Assembly (NCBI GenBank): GCA_937873495.1
Contig: CALMXZ010000008.1
Location: forward strand, 62,001-126,000
From: an uncultured Trueperaceae bacterium
GTDB taxonomy: Bacteria > Deinococcota > Deinococci > Deinococcales > Trueperaceae
Reading direction: 5' to 3'
Length of the DNA: 64,000 bases
Below, in pieces: positions 52,279-60,402 of the stretch (position 1 is its first letter; each line of letters starts with the position of its first letter). The position numbers were made by a program, and so were the translations under genes. Below the pieces are notes generated by a model, which worked only from the letters and a program-made list of their open reading frames with translations, was not told where the DNA came from and made no database searches.

Positions 52279-53367
52279 ATGGCCTCGAACCTGGCGCGAA
52301 CCACGAACCTGGACCTGCTGCGACGCCTGGTGAACGCACCCGGCGTGTCGGGTTTCGAGGAGGCCGCCCAGGCGATCGCCTACCAGGAGCTGGCGGCGCA
52401 CGCCGACGAGATCCGGCGCGACCGCATGGGCAACGTGATAGCCCTTAAACGCGCCGTCGCCGGCGGTGACGCGCCGCCTCGCCGCCTCATGTACGCGGCG
52501 CACATCGACGAGATCGGCATGATGGTCAGGCACATAGACGCCGACGGCTTCATCCGCTTCCAGGCCATCGGCGGGCTCGACCCGCGGACCCTGCTCAGCG
52601 AGCGAGTCGTCGTGCACGGGACCAAGAACGGCAGCCACGCGCTCAAAGGCGTCATCGCCCCGCAAGCCGGTTGGCTCGGGACCGCGCAAGACCGTGAGCG
52701 CGTCTTCCCCATGAAGGAGCTGTACATAGACCTCGGCCGCGCGGCCTCCGACGTTCACGGGTGGGTCAACCGGGGCGACGTCATCACCCTCGCCGCCGAG
52801 TTCGACCTCCTCAACGACGACGTGGTGGTGGGCCGCAACTTCGACGACCGGGTCGGCGTGTACTGCCTCATCGAGGCGTTCAAACGGATCGAGGCGCCGC
52901 CCGTGGACGTCTACGCGGTCAGCACGGTTCAGGAGGAGGTCGGCGTGCGGGGCGTGCCGACGGCCGCGCACGCCATCCAGCCGGACATAGCCCTCGCCAT
53001 AGACGGCAGCCTGCCGTCCGACACGCCTTACGCGGCGCCGGACGAGCGCCAGTGCGGCCTTGGCGAGGGGACGGGCATCTACCTGATCGACAACCGTACG
53101 ATCGGCAACCCCGGCTTGATAGCGGGGCTCATGGCCACCTGCGAGGAGCACGGGATAGCTTGCCAACGTAACCTCGGCGGGGCCACTGACGCCTCCGAGA
53201 TCCAGCGCAGGAACCTCGGCGCCTGGGCGACGACCATCGGCGCGCCTACCCGCTACATGCACTCCACGGTGCAGCTCTGCCACCTCGGCGACATCGAGGC
53301 GACGGTCCGACTGCTCACCCACTTCCCTTCCCACGCCGCCGGCATCCTGCCAGCCGATTGGAGGTAG
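52279..53367 (+). CDS. M42-family glutamyl/deblocking aminopeptidase
   Basis: A 362-residue two-metal aminopeptidase of the TET type. Ligand motifs: H75 and D77 (AAHIDEIG), D189/D190 (NFDDRVG), E219-E220 (QEEVGVRG), D242 (AIDGS) and H328 (RYMHSTV). GGATDASEIQ lies near the C-terminus as in the family. These enzymes usually form dodecameric cytoplasmic particles that trim short peptides, matching the OppA-like transporter just upstream. Confidence 0.9.
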   Translation: MASNLARTTNLDLLRRLVNAPGVSGFEEAAQAIAYQELAAHADEIRRDRMGNVIALKRAVAGGDAPPRRLMYAAHIDEIGMMVRHIDADGFIRFQAIGGLDPRTLLSERVVVHGTKNGSHALKGVIAPQAGWLGTAQDRERVFPMKELYIDLGRAASDVHGWVNRGDVITLAAEFDLLNDDVVVGRNFDDRVGVYCLIEAFKRIEAPPVDVYAVSTVQEEVGVRGVPTAAHAIQPDIALAIDGSLPSDTPYAAPDERQCGLGEGTGIYLIDNRTIGNPGLIAGLMATCEEHGIACQRNLGGATDASEIQRRNLGAWATTIGAPTRYMHSTVQLCHLGDIEATVRLLTHFPSHAAGILPADWR

Positions 53368-53370
53368 TCC

Positions 53371-54525
53371 GTGAAGATCACGGGCATCGACCTGTTCCCC
53401 ATCCGCATGAGACCTGTGAAAACGGGCTACCGCGCCGAGGACGAGCTGTCGGCCATCGCCCGGGTCGACACGATCCTGATACGCATCAACACGGACACCG
53501 ACCTGTACGGCCTCGGCGAGGCGGCGACCATCCGGTCGTACTTCAACCAGACCAGCGGGACGATGCTCGAGTGGCTCAAGGACTCCGCCGAGGTGCTCGT
53601 CGGGGCCGACCCGCTCAACTTCCACGACGTCCATCGCCGCATCCACCCCGTCAGCGGCGAGAAGCCGCCCGGCACCCAACCCGCCCGCGCGGCGATCGAC
53701 ATGGCCCTCCACGACCTGGCCGGACGGGCCTACGGAGTGCCCGTCTACGAGTTGCTCGGGGGCGCCTACCGGACCGAGTTCGAGATGCTCACCAACCTGT
53801 ACGACGAGACGGCCGAGGAGAAGGTGGCCTCCGCCTTGGAGTTCGTCTCCAAGGGCTTCAAGGGCCTGAAGATCAAGGTCGGCGACAGCTTCATCATGGG
53901 CGGCTACAGCATGGACAACATGCGGCACGAGCTCGGCATGTTGCAGGCCGTCCTCGAGGCGGTACCGTCCGACATCTACATCGACGCCGATTCCAACCAG
54001 TCGTGGCAGACGGCCAAGTTCGCGGTGCGCGCGGTGGAGTGGCTGACCCACGACCGGTTCTACCCGAACCTGTCGATAGAGCAACCCCTGCATCACCTCG
54101 ACTTCGCCGGGCACGGCTACGTGAGGAACGCCGTGCCGGTGCCGCTGATCCTCGACGAGACCATCACGTCGCCGGAAGCGATGCTGCAAGCCGTGAAGCA
54201 CGATGCCTGCGATCGCATCGTCCTGAAGATGAACCGCGTGGGCGGCTACCTGAACGCCATGCGCATCGCGGCGATCTGCGAAGCCGAGGGCGTTGGCATC
54301 AGCCTCGACACGATGCCGTTCACGAAGCTGGGCGACACGGCGCACTGCCACCTGGCCGCCGCCCTTCGCGACCCGTACCCGATCGACGCCGAAGGCCACC
54401 TCTGGTTCAGCGACACCCCCATCAAGGGCGGCCTCGAGGTGGACGGGGGGACGGCCAGGATCGGCGACGCCCCTGGCCTCGGGGTCGAGCTGGACTTCGC
54501 CAAGCTGGAGGAGATGGCGATCTGA
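53371..54525 (+). CDS. Enolase-superfamily (mandelate racemase/MLE type) enzyme
   Basis: A 384-residue enzyme with N-terminal capping domain and barrel. The active site can be read: KxK at K167/K169 (GLKIKVGD), metal ligands D205 (IDADSNQ), E237 (SIEQPL) and D262/E263 (LDETIT), and K286 (VLKMNRVGGY). A Lys on strand six points to the MLE/dipeptide-epimerase-like arrangement rather than the His-Asp dyad of sugar-acid dehydratases. It could epimerise a dipeptide, racemise an N-acyl amino acid, or act on a sugar acid. The start is GTG with GGAGG upstream; it is four bases after the M42 gene. Confidence 0.87.
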   Translation: MKITGIDLFPIRMRPVKTGYRAEDELSAIARVDTILIRINTDTDLYGLGEAATIRSYFNQTSGTMLEWLKDSAEVLVGADPLNFHDVHRRIHPVSGEKPPGTQPARAAIDMALHDLAGRAYGVPVYELLGGAYRTEFEMLTNLYDETAEEKVASALEFVSKGFKGLKIKVGDSFIMGGYSMDNMRHELGMLQAVLEAVPSDIYIDADSNQSWQTAKFAVRAVEWLTHDRFYPNLSIEQPLHHLDFAGHGYVRNAVPVPLILDETITSPEAMLQAVKHDACDRIVLKMNRVGGYLNAMRIAAICEAEGVGISLDTMPFTKLGDTAHCHLAAALRDPYPIDAEGHLWFSDTPIKGGLEVDGGTARIGDAPGLGVELDFAKLEEMAI

Positions 54526-55889
54526 GACCTCCCAACGTCCTGTGGATCATCGCCGACCAGTTGCGCTACCAGGCCCTCGGCTCCAGCGGCGACCCGAACG
54601 CCATGACCCCGTCCTTGGACGGACTGGCGGCGGAGGGCGTGCGCTGCACGCAGGCCGTCAGCCAGTACCCGGTGTGCATGCCGTTCAGGGCGGCGCTGAT
54701 GACCGGACTACCGGCGAACCTCAACGGGGTCGAGCGCCACGGCGACTTCCTCGACCCCGCCACGCGCACGGTGGCTAACGCGTTCGCCGACGCCGGCTAC
54801 CGGACCTCGTACGTCGGTAAGTGGCACCTCGCACCCGAGTCGGGGGCCGCCATGGTGAGCCCAGCGGGCTGGGCGGGGCAGGACTTCTGGGTCCATCCCC
54901 GCCTGCGCGGCGGCTTCCAGGACTGGTTCGGCTTCAACATCTCGAACAACTACTACGAGACGTACATCTGCTCGGGCGAGAAGGTCGAGCCCCTCCGGCT
55001 GCCCGGCTACCAGACGGACGCCCTCACCGACATCAGCATCGACTACCTGAGCCGCATGGCGACGGACGGCGCGGGGCCATGGTTCCACGTGATCAGTTAC
55101 GAGAGCCCCCACCCGGGCGCGGGCGGGCCGGACGGTGCGGCCGGCTATCCAGTGCCGGACGAGTACCGAGGGCTGTACGACCCTGCCCGTCTGCTGCTGC
55201 GCCCCAACGTCCCGCCGGAGTCCGCCGGCACGGCTCGCGGGCAGTTGGCCGGTTACTACCGCCTCATCGCCAACCTCGACGACAACGTCGGCCGGTTGCT
55301 CGCCCACCTCGATGGCTCGGGCCTCGGCGAGGAGACGCTCGTCGTGTTCCTGTCCGACCACGGGGAGATGGGCGGCAGCCACGGCCTGCGCAACAAGCAG
55401 GTGCCGTACGAGGAGTCCCTGCACGTTCCTCTGATCTTCCGGCATCCCGGCCTGACGGCAGGGTCGGAGTACGGCGATCCCATCTGCGGCCTCGACATCG
55501 CGCCGACCTGCCTCGGCCTTTGCGGTCTGCCCTCCTTGGACGGCGCCAAGGGCATCGACCACTCCTCCGCGCTGCGGCCGTCGCCCGCCGCGGCGCCCGG
55601 TCGTCCCCTGCGCGAGGCCGTCCTCGTCCAATGGAACGACACGCGCTACCGGTTCGGGGACCATCCGTACCGGGCGTTGCGCTCGCCGCGCTACACGTTC
55701 GTACTCGCCCGCGACGACGCCTTCTGCCTGCTGTTCGACCGGGAGACCGACCCTTACGAGCTGAGGAACCTCTACTGGGACGCCGAGCAGGCGGAGCTCA
55801 GGGCGCGCTTGAGCGCGGAGTTGCTCGCGCTGCTCGCGGAGGCTGACGAGGTTCCGCCCGGCTACGTGGTCGAGCGGGCATGCCGCTAG
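54522..55889 (+). CDS. Type I sulfatase (formylglycine type); probable CTG start
   Basis: A 455-residue sulfatase. N-terminal RPPNVLWIIADQLRYQAL carries the first metal residue (D12). C52-M-P-F-R56 is the CxPxR motif whose Cys becomes formylglycine, so a maturase must exist elsewhere. The second metal site is FLSDHGEMGGSHG. There is no signal peptide, so it acts on a sulfate ester in the cytoplasm. No ATG, GTG or TTG precedes the conserved N-terminus; a CTG at 54522 overlaps the previous stop as CTGA, with GGAGGAG about eight bases upstream. Phosphonate monoester hydrolase activity is an alternative. Confidence 0.88.
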   Translation: MRPPNVLWIIADQLRYQALGSSGDPNAMTPSLDGLAAEGVRCTQAVSQYPVCMPFRAALMTGLPANLNGVERHGDFLDPATRTVANAFADAGYRTSYVGKWHLAPESGAAMVSPAGWAGQDFWVHPRLRGGFQDWFGFNISNNYYETYICSGEKVEPLRLPGYQTDALTDISIDYLSRMATDGAGPWFHVISYESPHPGAGGPDGAAGYPVPDEYRGLYDPARLLLRPNVPPESAGTARGQLAGYYRLIANLDDNVGRLLAHLDGSGLGEETLVVFLSDHGEMGGSHGLRNKQVPYEESLHVPLIFRHPGLTAGSEYGDPICGLDIAPTCLGLCGLPSLDGAKGIDHSSALRPSPAAAPGRPLREAVLVQWNDTRYRFGDHPYRALRSPRYTFVLARDDAFCLLFDRETDPYELRNLYWDAEQAELRARLSAELLALLAEADEVPPGYVVERACR

Positions 55890-55947
55890 AGCGGCAGTCG
55901 CGCCGCCAGAGCGGCAGTCGCGCCGCCAGAGCGGCCGTCGCGCCGCC
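55881..55947. repeat. Three 20-bp tandem repeats, each a hairpin
   Basis: Three units of 20 bases (55881-55900, 55901-55920, 55921-55940) plus a 7-base partial copy, differing at a few positions. Each contains GCCGC-n4-GCGGC, a 5-bp stem with a 4-base loop. The first unit includes the sulfatase stop codon. Placed between convergent genes, the array probably acts as a terminator. Confidence 0.75.
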
Positions 55948-55950
55948 TCT

Positions 55951-57153
55951 TTACGCGTCGATCACCAGCTCCGCCAGCTCCCGAGGGTAGAGCGACAGCC
56001 GCTCGCACCCTTCCTCCGTCACCAGCACCGTGTCGGAGTGCCGGAACCCGGCCAACCCCGGCACGTAGATGCCCGGCTCGACGGAGAGGATCATGCCGGC
56101 TCGTATCGGCGTGTGGTCGTCCAGGTCGAGAAAGGGGTGCTCATGCCCCTCCATGCCGAAGCTGTGCCCCGTGTGGTGACGCAGGTACTGCCCCATGCCG
56201 AGCTCGCCGCTGATGAAGCCGGACACGTCGCGTTCGACGTCGGCGCAGGTCCGTCCGGGCCGTATCGCTGCGAACGCGACGTCCTGGGCGGCGAGCATCG
56301 CCTCGAAGTACCTCACGCACGCCTCGGTGGGTCGGCCGAAGAACATCGTGCGCTCCAGTTCTGACTCGTACCCGCCTACGACCCCGAACGCGCCGGTGAT
56401 CATCACGTCGCCGCGCTGCAAACCCCCGCTGCCGTGCAGCCCGTGCGGGTTGGCGGTGTTGCTCCCGCGGATGAACATCGCGTTCGCCGGCCTGCCCTCG
56501 CGCGCCTTCGGGACGTAGCGCTCCCCCAAGCGCTCGAGCATCTCGGCCGTGGTCGCCATGCTCGCCGTCTGGGACACGGCCAGCTCGCTCGCACCCTCGA
56601 CCATGAGGTCCTGCATGGCGCGGTGCGCCCTGTCGCCCCAGACGCAAGCCTCCCTGACCAGCGCGACCTCGGCCGGGCTCTTGACGATGCGCAGGTCGTC
56701 GATGAACTCGAGGTGGGTCGCCACCGCGCGGCCGAGGACCTGGCTCAAGGGCGGCCCGCGGTACCCCCACCTGTGCTCATAGCCGTCCAGGTCGGCCGTG
56801 AGGCGCGCGTTCGCCACACCGATGTCCACCAGCAGGTCCTGGAGGTGGTGCAGCGGGTGCTTGCCCGAACCGCCGCCCGGATACTCAGGGTAGGTGCGCA
56901 CGTGCTCGAGCTGCCGCGCCTGCTGACGAACGTGGTCCATCTCGAGCCGCGGGATCAGGATGTGCGGATCGCCGTCCACGGGCACCACGAGCGCGACGGG
57001 GCGTTCGGTAGCCGCGAAGTGGAAGCCCGTCAGGTAGCTGACGCGGGTCGGGCCGAACACGCACATCGCCGCGAAGCCGGCGGACTCGAGCACCTGCTTG
57101 AGTGCGGCGACCCGCTCCTCGTGCTCGCGCGTGGTGATCTCCAAGCGCTCCAC
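55951..57153 (-). CDS. Creatinase-like M24 protein with altered metal ligands
   Basis: About 400 residues: an N-terminal creatinase domain (RVSYLTGFHFAATERPVA) and a pita-bread domain. Ligands of active M24 peptidases are mostly lost: the first Asp is Thr (VMITGAFGVV), the second is Glu (ESELERTM), and the last Glu is Ser (RHSDTVLVT); only GHSFGMEGHEH and SVEPGIYV remain. This pattern is like creatinase and ectoine hydrolase, which hydrolyse C-N bonds without metal. A similar hydrolase is therefore more likely than a peptidase. The GTG at 57153 is used; a TTG at 57144 has the better ribosome site. Confidence 0.83.
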   Translation of the reverse strand: MERLEITTREHEERVAALKQVLESAGFAAMCVFGPTRVSYLTGFHFAATERPVALVVPVDGDPHILIPRLEMDHVRQQARQLEHVRTYPEYPGGGSGKHPLHHLQDLLVDIGVANARLTADLDGYEHRWGYRGPPLSQVLGRAVATHLEFIDDLRIVKSPAEVALVREACVWGDRAHRAMQDLMVEGASELAVSQTASMATTAEMLERLGERYVPKAREGRPANAMFIRGSNTANPHGLHGSGGLQRGDVMITGAFGVVGGYESELERTMFFGRPTEACVRYFEAMLAAQDVAFAAIRPGRTCADVERDVSGFISGELGMGQYLRHHTGHSFGMEGHEHPFLDLDDHTPIRAGMILSVEPGIYVPGLAGFRHSDTVLVTEEGCERLSLYPRELAELVIDA

Positions 57154-57157
57154 GGCG

Positions 57158-58186
57158 TCAGTACATCCTCTCGGTGTCAAGGCGGTTGAGGAGCGGTTCG
57201 CCGGCCAGGTACCTTCGCAGGTTGTCGCAGAAGAGTTGGACCAGCCGCTCGTTCTCGTGCTCCCCCGTGCTCGCCGAGTGCGGGTAGATCGTGACGTTCG
57301 GATGCGCCCAGAGCGGGCTGTCGGCCGGCAGCGGCTCGACCGCGGCCACGTCGAGGGCCGCGTGCGCCAGCCGCCCGGCGTTGAGGGCCGCCAGCAGCGC
57401 CGGCTCATGCACAACGGCGCCGCGAGCGATGTTGATGAGCACGGCGCCGGGCTTCATGGCCGCGAAGGCCGCCTCGTCCATCAGGCCCTCCGTCTCCGGC
57501 GTGTGGGGCGTGATCAAGCACACGTAGTCGGCGCCGGCGAGCAGGTCGTGCAGCCCGTCGGAGCCGTAGAGCGCGGCCAGCCCGAGGGCGGCGGCGTCAA
57601 GGCCACCGACGTCACGCTTGCTGGCGATCACGCGCATGCCGAAGGCCCGCGCCAAGCCCGCCACTTCCGTGCCGATCCGCCCGAACCCGACGATCGCGAG
57701 CGTCTTGCCGCACAGCTCGCCCGTCGTGAAGCGTTGCCACGACCGCTTGGCCTGCTGCTCTCGCGCCAGGCCGGCGCGCTTGACGTGCTCGAGCATGACC
57801 ATCGTGACGAACTCGGCGAGCGGCCTCGCGTGGACGCCGCTGGCGGTGGTGAAGACGATGCCCGTCTCGTCGAAGCGCCGGCGCTTGACGAGCTGGCCGA
57901 TGCCGGCGCTGGAGGCCTGCAGCCATCGCACCCGCGGCGCCTTGGCCACCCAGCCGGTCATGTCGGTGTAGTCGAAATCGAAGAGGACCTCGGCTCCGGC
58001 GAGGAGCACGTCCCAGGCGGCCTGATCGGAGGGCGAGCGCACGAGGGGCGCGCCGACGTGGTCGGCCAAGTAGCGCGGTTGCGGCAGCAGGTCGGGGCGG
58101 TAGTTGACGTGCAACCGCGGGTCGACGGCGCGCACGCGCTCGACCAGCTCCGGCTCGAGGTAGGAACAGATCAGCACTTCGGTCAT
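57158..58186 (-). CDS. D-isomer-specific 2-hydroxyacid dehydrogenase
   Basis: A 342-residue NAD-dependent dehydrogenase. The dinucleotide motif is VGFGRIGTEVAG (about 168-179). The catalytic trio is Arg in NIARGAVVHE, Glu in AAVEPLPADS and His in IYPHSAST. It interconverts a 2-keto acid and a D-2-hydroxy acid in the cytoplasm. It is five bases from the M24-like gene and follows IclR, so it probably handles a keto or hydroxy acid from the imported compound. Confidence 0.9.
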   Translation of the reverse strand: MTEVLICSYLEPELVERVRAVDPRLHVNYRPDLLPQPRYLADHVGAPLVRSPSDQAAWDVLLAGAEVLFDFDYTDMTGWVAKAPRVRWLQASSAGIGQLVKRRRFDETGIVFTTASGVHARPLAEFVTMVMLEHVKRAGLAREQQAKRSWQRFTTGELCGKTLAIVGFGRIGTEVAGLARAFGMRVIASKRDVGGLDAAALGLAALYGSDGLHDLLAGADYVCLITPHTPETEGLMDEAAFAAMKPGAVLINIARGAVVHEPALLAALNAGRLAHAALDVAAVEPLPADSPLWAHPNVTIYPHSASTGEHENERLVQLFCDNLRRYLAGEPLLNRLDTERMY

Positions 58187-58235
58187 CTAGCTCTCCTGGA
58201 AGCTCGGAGGCCAAGCCTCGTCCGAGGCGTACGGC

Positions 58236-59036
58236 TCACGGCTCACGCATCTTGTAGGCGAACTCATCGGCGATCGAACGAACCAGCCTCGCCAGCTCGG
58301 GGATACGGTCGTCCGTCAGCCGCACGGACGGCCCGGAGACGGAGATGGCGGCGCTCACCGCCCCGGAGCTGCCGCGCAGCCCTACCGCGATGCAGCGCGC
58401 GCCCTCCTCGTACTCCTCGTCGTCGAGCGCGTAGCCCTGGCGGTTCACTTCCTCGAGGTGCCCGACCAGCGCCGCCCGAACGCCTATGGTGCTGCGCGTG
58501 TACGGCTCCAGGCCCGAGAAGCTCACGACCTCCTCGAACAGCTCCGGGCTGAAGTCCGCCAAGAAGACCTTGCCTGACGCGGTGCAGTGCAGCGGCGCCA
58601 AGGTTCCGACCGGCGTCGACACCCGCATGATGAGCGGCGACTCGGCATGGTTCAGGTAGATGATGGACGTTCCGTACAGAGCCGCCAAGCTGGCCGACTC
58701 CTTGGTCTCGTCCACGAGGCGCTCCAAGTACGGTTGGGCGTACTGGCTGAACTCGTACTTCAGGAGCATGGCTCTGTTCAGGTCGGCTATGCCTCGCCCG
58801 ACGCCGTACCGCTTGGACGCCTGATGCTGGGTGACGTAGCCGAGCGACATCAGGCTCTGCACGAGCCTATGCACCGTACTAGCGGGCAGCTCGGCCGCGC
58901 TCGCCAGGTCCGTGATGGAGAAGGGGCCGCGGGAGCGCGCCAGCAAATCGATCAACTTGAGGGCGCGCTCCACGGCCCGCACGGAGCCGGAGCGGTCGTG
59001 GGATCGATCGGAAACTACCACCCGCGCATCTTCCAT
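58236..59036 (-). CDS. IclR-family transcriptional regulator
   Basis: A 266-residue regulator: helix-turn-helix at about residues 18-80 (SITDLASAAELPASTVHRLV, SLGYVTQHQASKRYGVG) and an effector domain (PLHCTASGKVFLADFSPE, LDDEEYEEGARCIAVGLRG). It lies three bases after the metallopeptidase gene, in the operon 60239-55951, and may also control the divergent binding-protein operon at 60403. Confidence 0.9.
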   Translation of the reverse strand: MEDARVVVSDRSHDRSGSVRAVERALKLIDLLARSRGPFSITDLASAAELPASTVHRLVQSLMSLGYVTQHQASKRYGVGRGIADLNRAMLLKYEFSQYAQPYLERLVDETKESASLAALYGTSIIYLNHAESPLIMRVSTPVGTLAPLHCTASGKVFLADFSPELFEEVVSFSGLEPYTRSTIGVRAALVGHLEEVNRQGYALDDEEYEEGARCIAVGLRGSSGAVSAAISVSGPSVRLTDDRIPELARLVRSIADEFAYKMREP

Positions 59037-59039
59037 GAC

Positions 59040-60239
59040 TCAAACGAACTGCTTCACGCTCTGAACGGTGTTGAGGCTACCATAGAGGTACTCGACGAAC
59101 GCGCCCCGGCGGTCGGCCGCGACCCTTTCGCGGACTTCCCGGACGGCCTCGTCACCGAACCAGTATGAGGCTATGAACGGTCCTCGGTAGGGGTGCGCCG
59201 CCATGCGCAAACGGCCCTCGAGCCAGGCAGGTTGCGGGAAGGCCGTCTCCTGCAAGTAGTCGCGCACGCGCGCAGGCTCCCAGCGCTCACCCATCAGGTA
59301 CCAGGCGGCGTTGGTCGCCGCCGCGGAGCGTAGCGCCCGCAGGCGCATGTAGATGGCGTCGTCGACGGAGTCGACCCAATCGATCATGAAGATGCCCTGG
59401 TCGCCGATGCCTTCCTGGACGGCTCCCGTGGAGAGGTTGGCGGCGCATAGGAGGGTATCGGCCGGGCTGGCGCCCTCGACAACGCGCGCGTGAGTGAACA
59501 GCATGTGAGTCGAGTGGCCGGGGAACACCTCGTGGGCCACGAGGTGCTTGAGGGCCGAGCGCGTGAAGTTCAGATCGACGTTGAGGTCCATCAGGCCGTC
59601 GCCGAACCGGCACCTCGCGGTGTACGGCACGTCGGTCACGGGGTTCAGCGCCATGTGGTAATCCCCGGTCGGGAAGACGAGCGCGTCCGTGCGCTGCTGC
59701 GCCTCGGCCATCAGCTCATCGAACAGGGCCGCGACCTTGCCACCAGCGACGGAACGCTCCGCCTCCCAGCGCTTCGAGCGCTCGGCCAGGCTGCCGTGCA
59801 CGTAACCGGCCGAGGCGAGCACGGCGTCCAACTCGCTCACGAGCTCGGCCATCCGCTCGGGCGCGACCGGGGCCGCCGGCACCCCGACGAGCCGCTCGAG
59901 CTTCTCGGCGAAGGACAGCTTCTCCCCGCTGAACAGCTGCACGGCCGCCCTGAGCGAATCGACGAAGCTGAGGAGCAGCATGCGCCTCGGGCCGTCCTCG
60001 TACGCCGCGGCGGCGGCCTGCAGGGCGTCGATGCGCTCGTGGGCCTCCTGCCACCCAGTGAGATCGGCGACCTCGACCAGACCGTTCCCCAGGTAGAGGG
60101 GTACGAGCCCTTCGGTGTCCAGCGCTCCGGTCCCGGACGCGAGCTCACGCTCGAGGCGATCGATACCCATCGTCACCGACGTGAGCTCGCGCCCGACCTC
60201 GCGGTCCTCGGCGGTCGGCCTGCCTCCCAGCTCGTGCAT
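59040..60239 (-). CDS. HExxPGH zinc metallopeptidase, DUF885-like
   Basis: A 399-residue protein with the gluzincin-like motif H236-E-V-F-P-G-H242 in LVAHEVFPGHSTH and a likely third ligand E276 (GAVQEGIGDQG). This HExxPGH arrangement is typical of the DUF885 peptidase-like family, though this protein is shorter than the usual 550-600 residues. The N-terminal 180 residues are helical. No signal peptide is seen. The ATG at 60239 has AGGAG seven bases upstream. It leads an operon with IclR, a hydroxyacid dehydrogenase and the creatinase-like protein. Confidence 0.75.
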   Translation of the reverse strand: MHELGGRPTAEDREVGRELTSVTMGIDRLERELASGTGALDTEGLVPLYLGNGLVEVADLTGWQEAHERIDALQAAAAAYEDGPRRMLLLSFVDSLRAAVQLFSGEKLSFAEKLERLVGVPAAPVAPERMAELVSELDAVLASAGYVHGSLAERSKRWEAERSVAGGKVAALFDELMAEAQQRTDALVFPTGDYHMALNPVTDVPYTARCRFGDGLMDLNVDLNFTRSALKHLVAHEVFPGHSTHMLFTHARVVEGASPADTLLCAANLSTGAVQEGIGDQGIFMIDWVDSVDDAIYMRLRALRSAAATNAAWYLMGERWEPARVRDYLQETAFPQPAWLEGRLRMAAHPYRGPFIASYWFGDEAVREVRERVAADRRGAFVEYLYGSLNTVQSVKQFV

Positions 60240-60285
60240 CTTCGTCTCCTTCCTTCGGCTCAGACTGATTCTACTCTGCGGAATA

Positions 60286-60293
60286 CCATATGG
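60286..60293. promoter_or_regulatory. CCATATGG palindrome between divergent operons
   Basis: A perfect 8-base palindrome lies ten bases upstream of the -35 box at 60303 and 47 bases upstream of the metallopeptidase gene. It could be part of an IclR operator for both directions. Support is positional. Confidence 0.35.
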
Positions 60294-60302
60294 CACGCGG
60301 CG

Positions 60303-60331
60303 TTGACAATGCCCCCGCCGCTCTGTAAGCT
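60303..60331 (+). promoter_or_regulatory. Candidate promoter of the 60403 operon
   Basis: A perfect TTGACA (60303-60308) is followed after 17 bases by TAAGCT (60326-60331), a weak -10. The start would be near 60338, about 65 bases before the binding-protein ATG. A weak -10 with a strong -35 fits an activator-dependent promoter. Confidence 0.5.
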
Positions 60332-60402
60332 CTCGGCATCACACCGTGCCGCCCAAATCGCCTAAGTGGCATGGGTGACTAGATTTTTGAGGAGGCCGAT
60401 CG

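Noticed and set aside
52273-54399. Long minus-strand open frame (708 codons)
   Set aside because: It is antisense to the M42 and enolase-superfamily genes, both of which carry complete active-site motifs.
55881-55947. Possible CRISPR array
   Set aside because: Repeats are directly adjacent 20-mers without unique spacers, and no cas gene is nearby.
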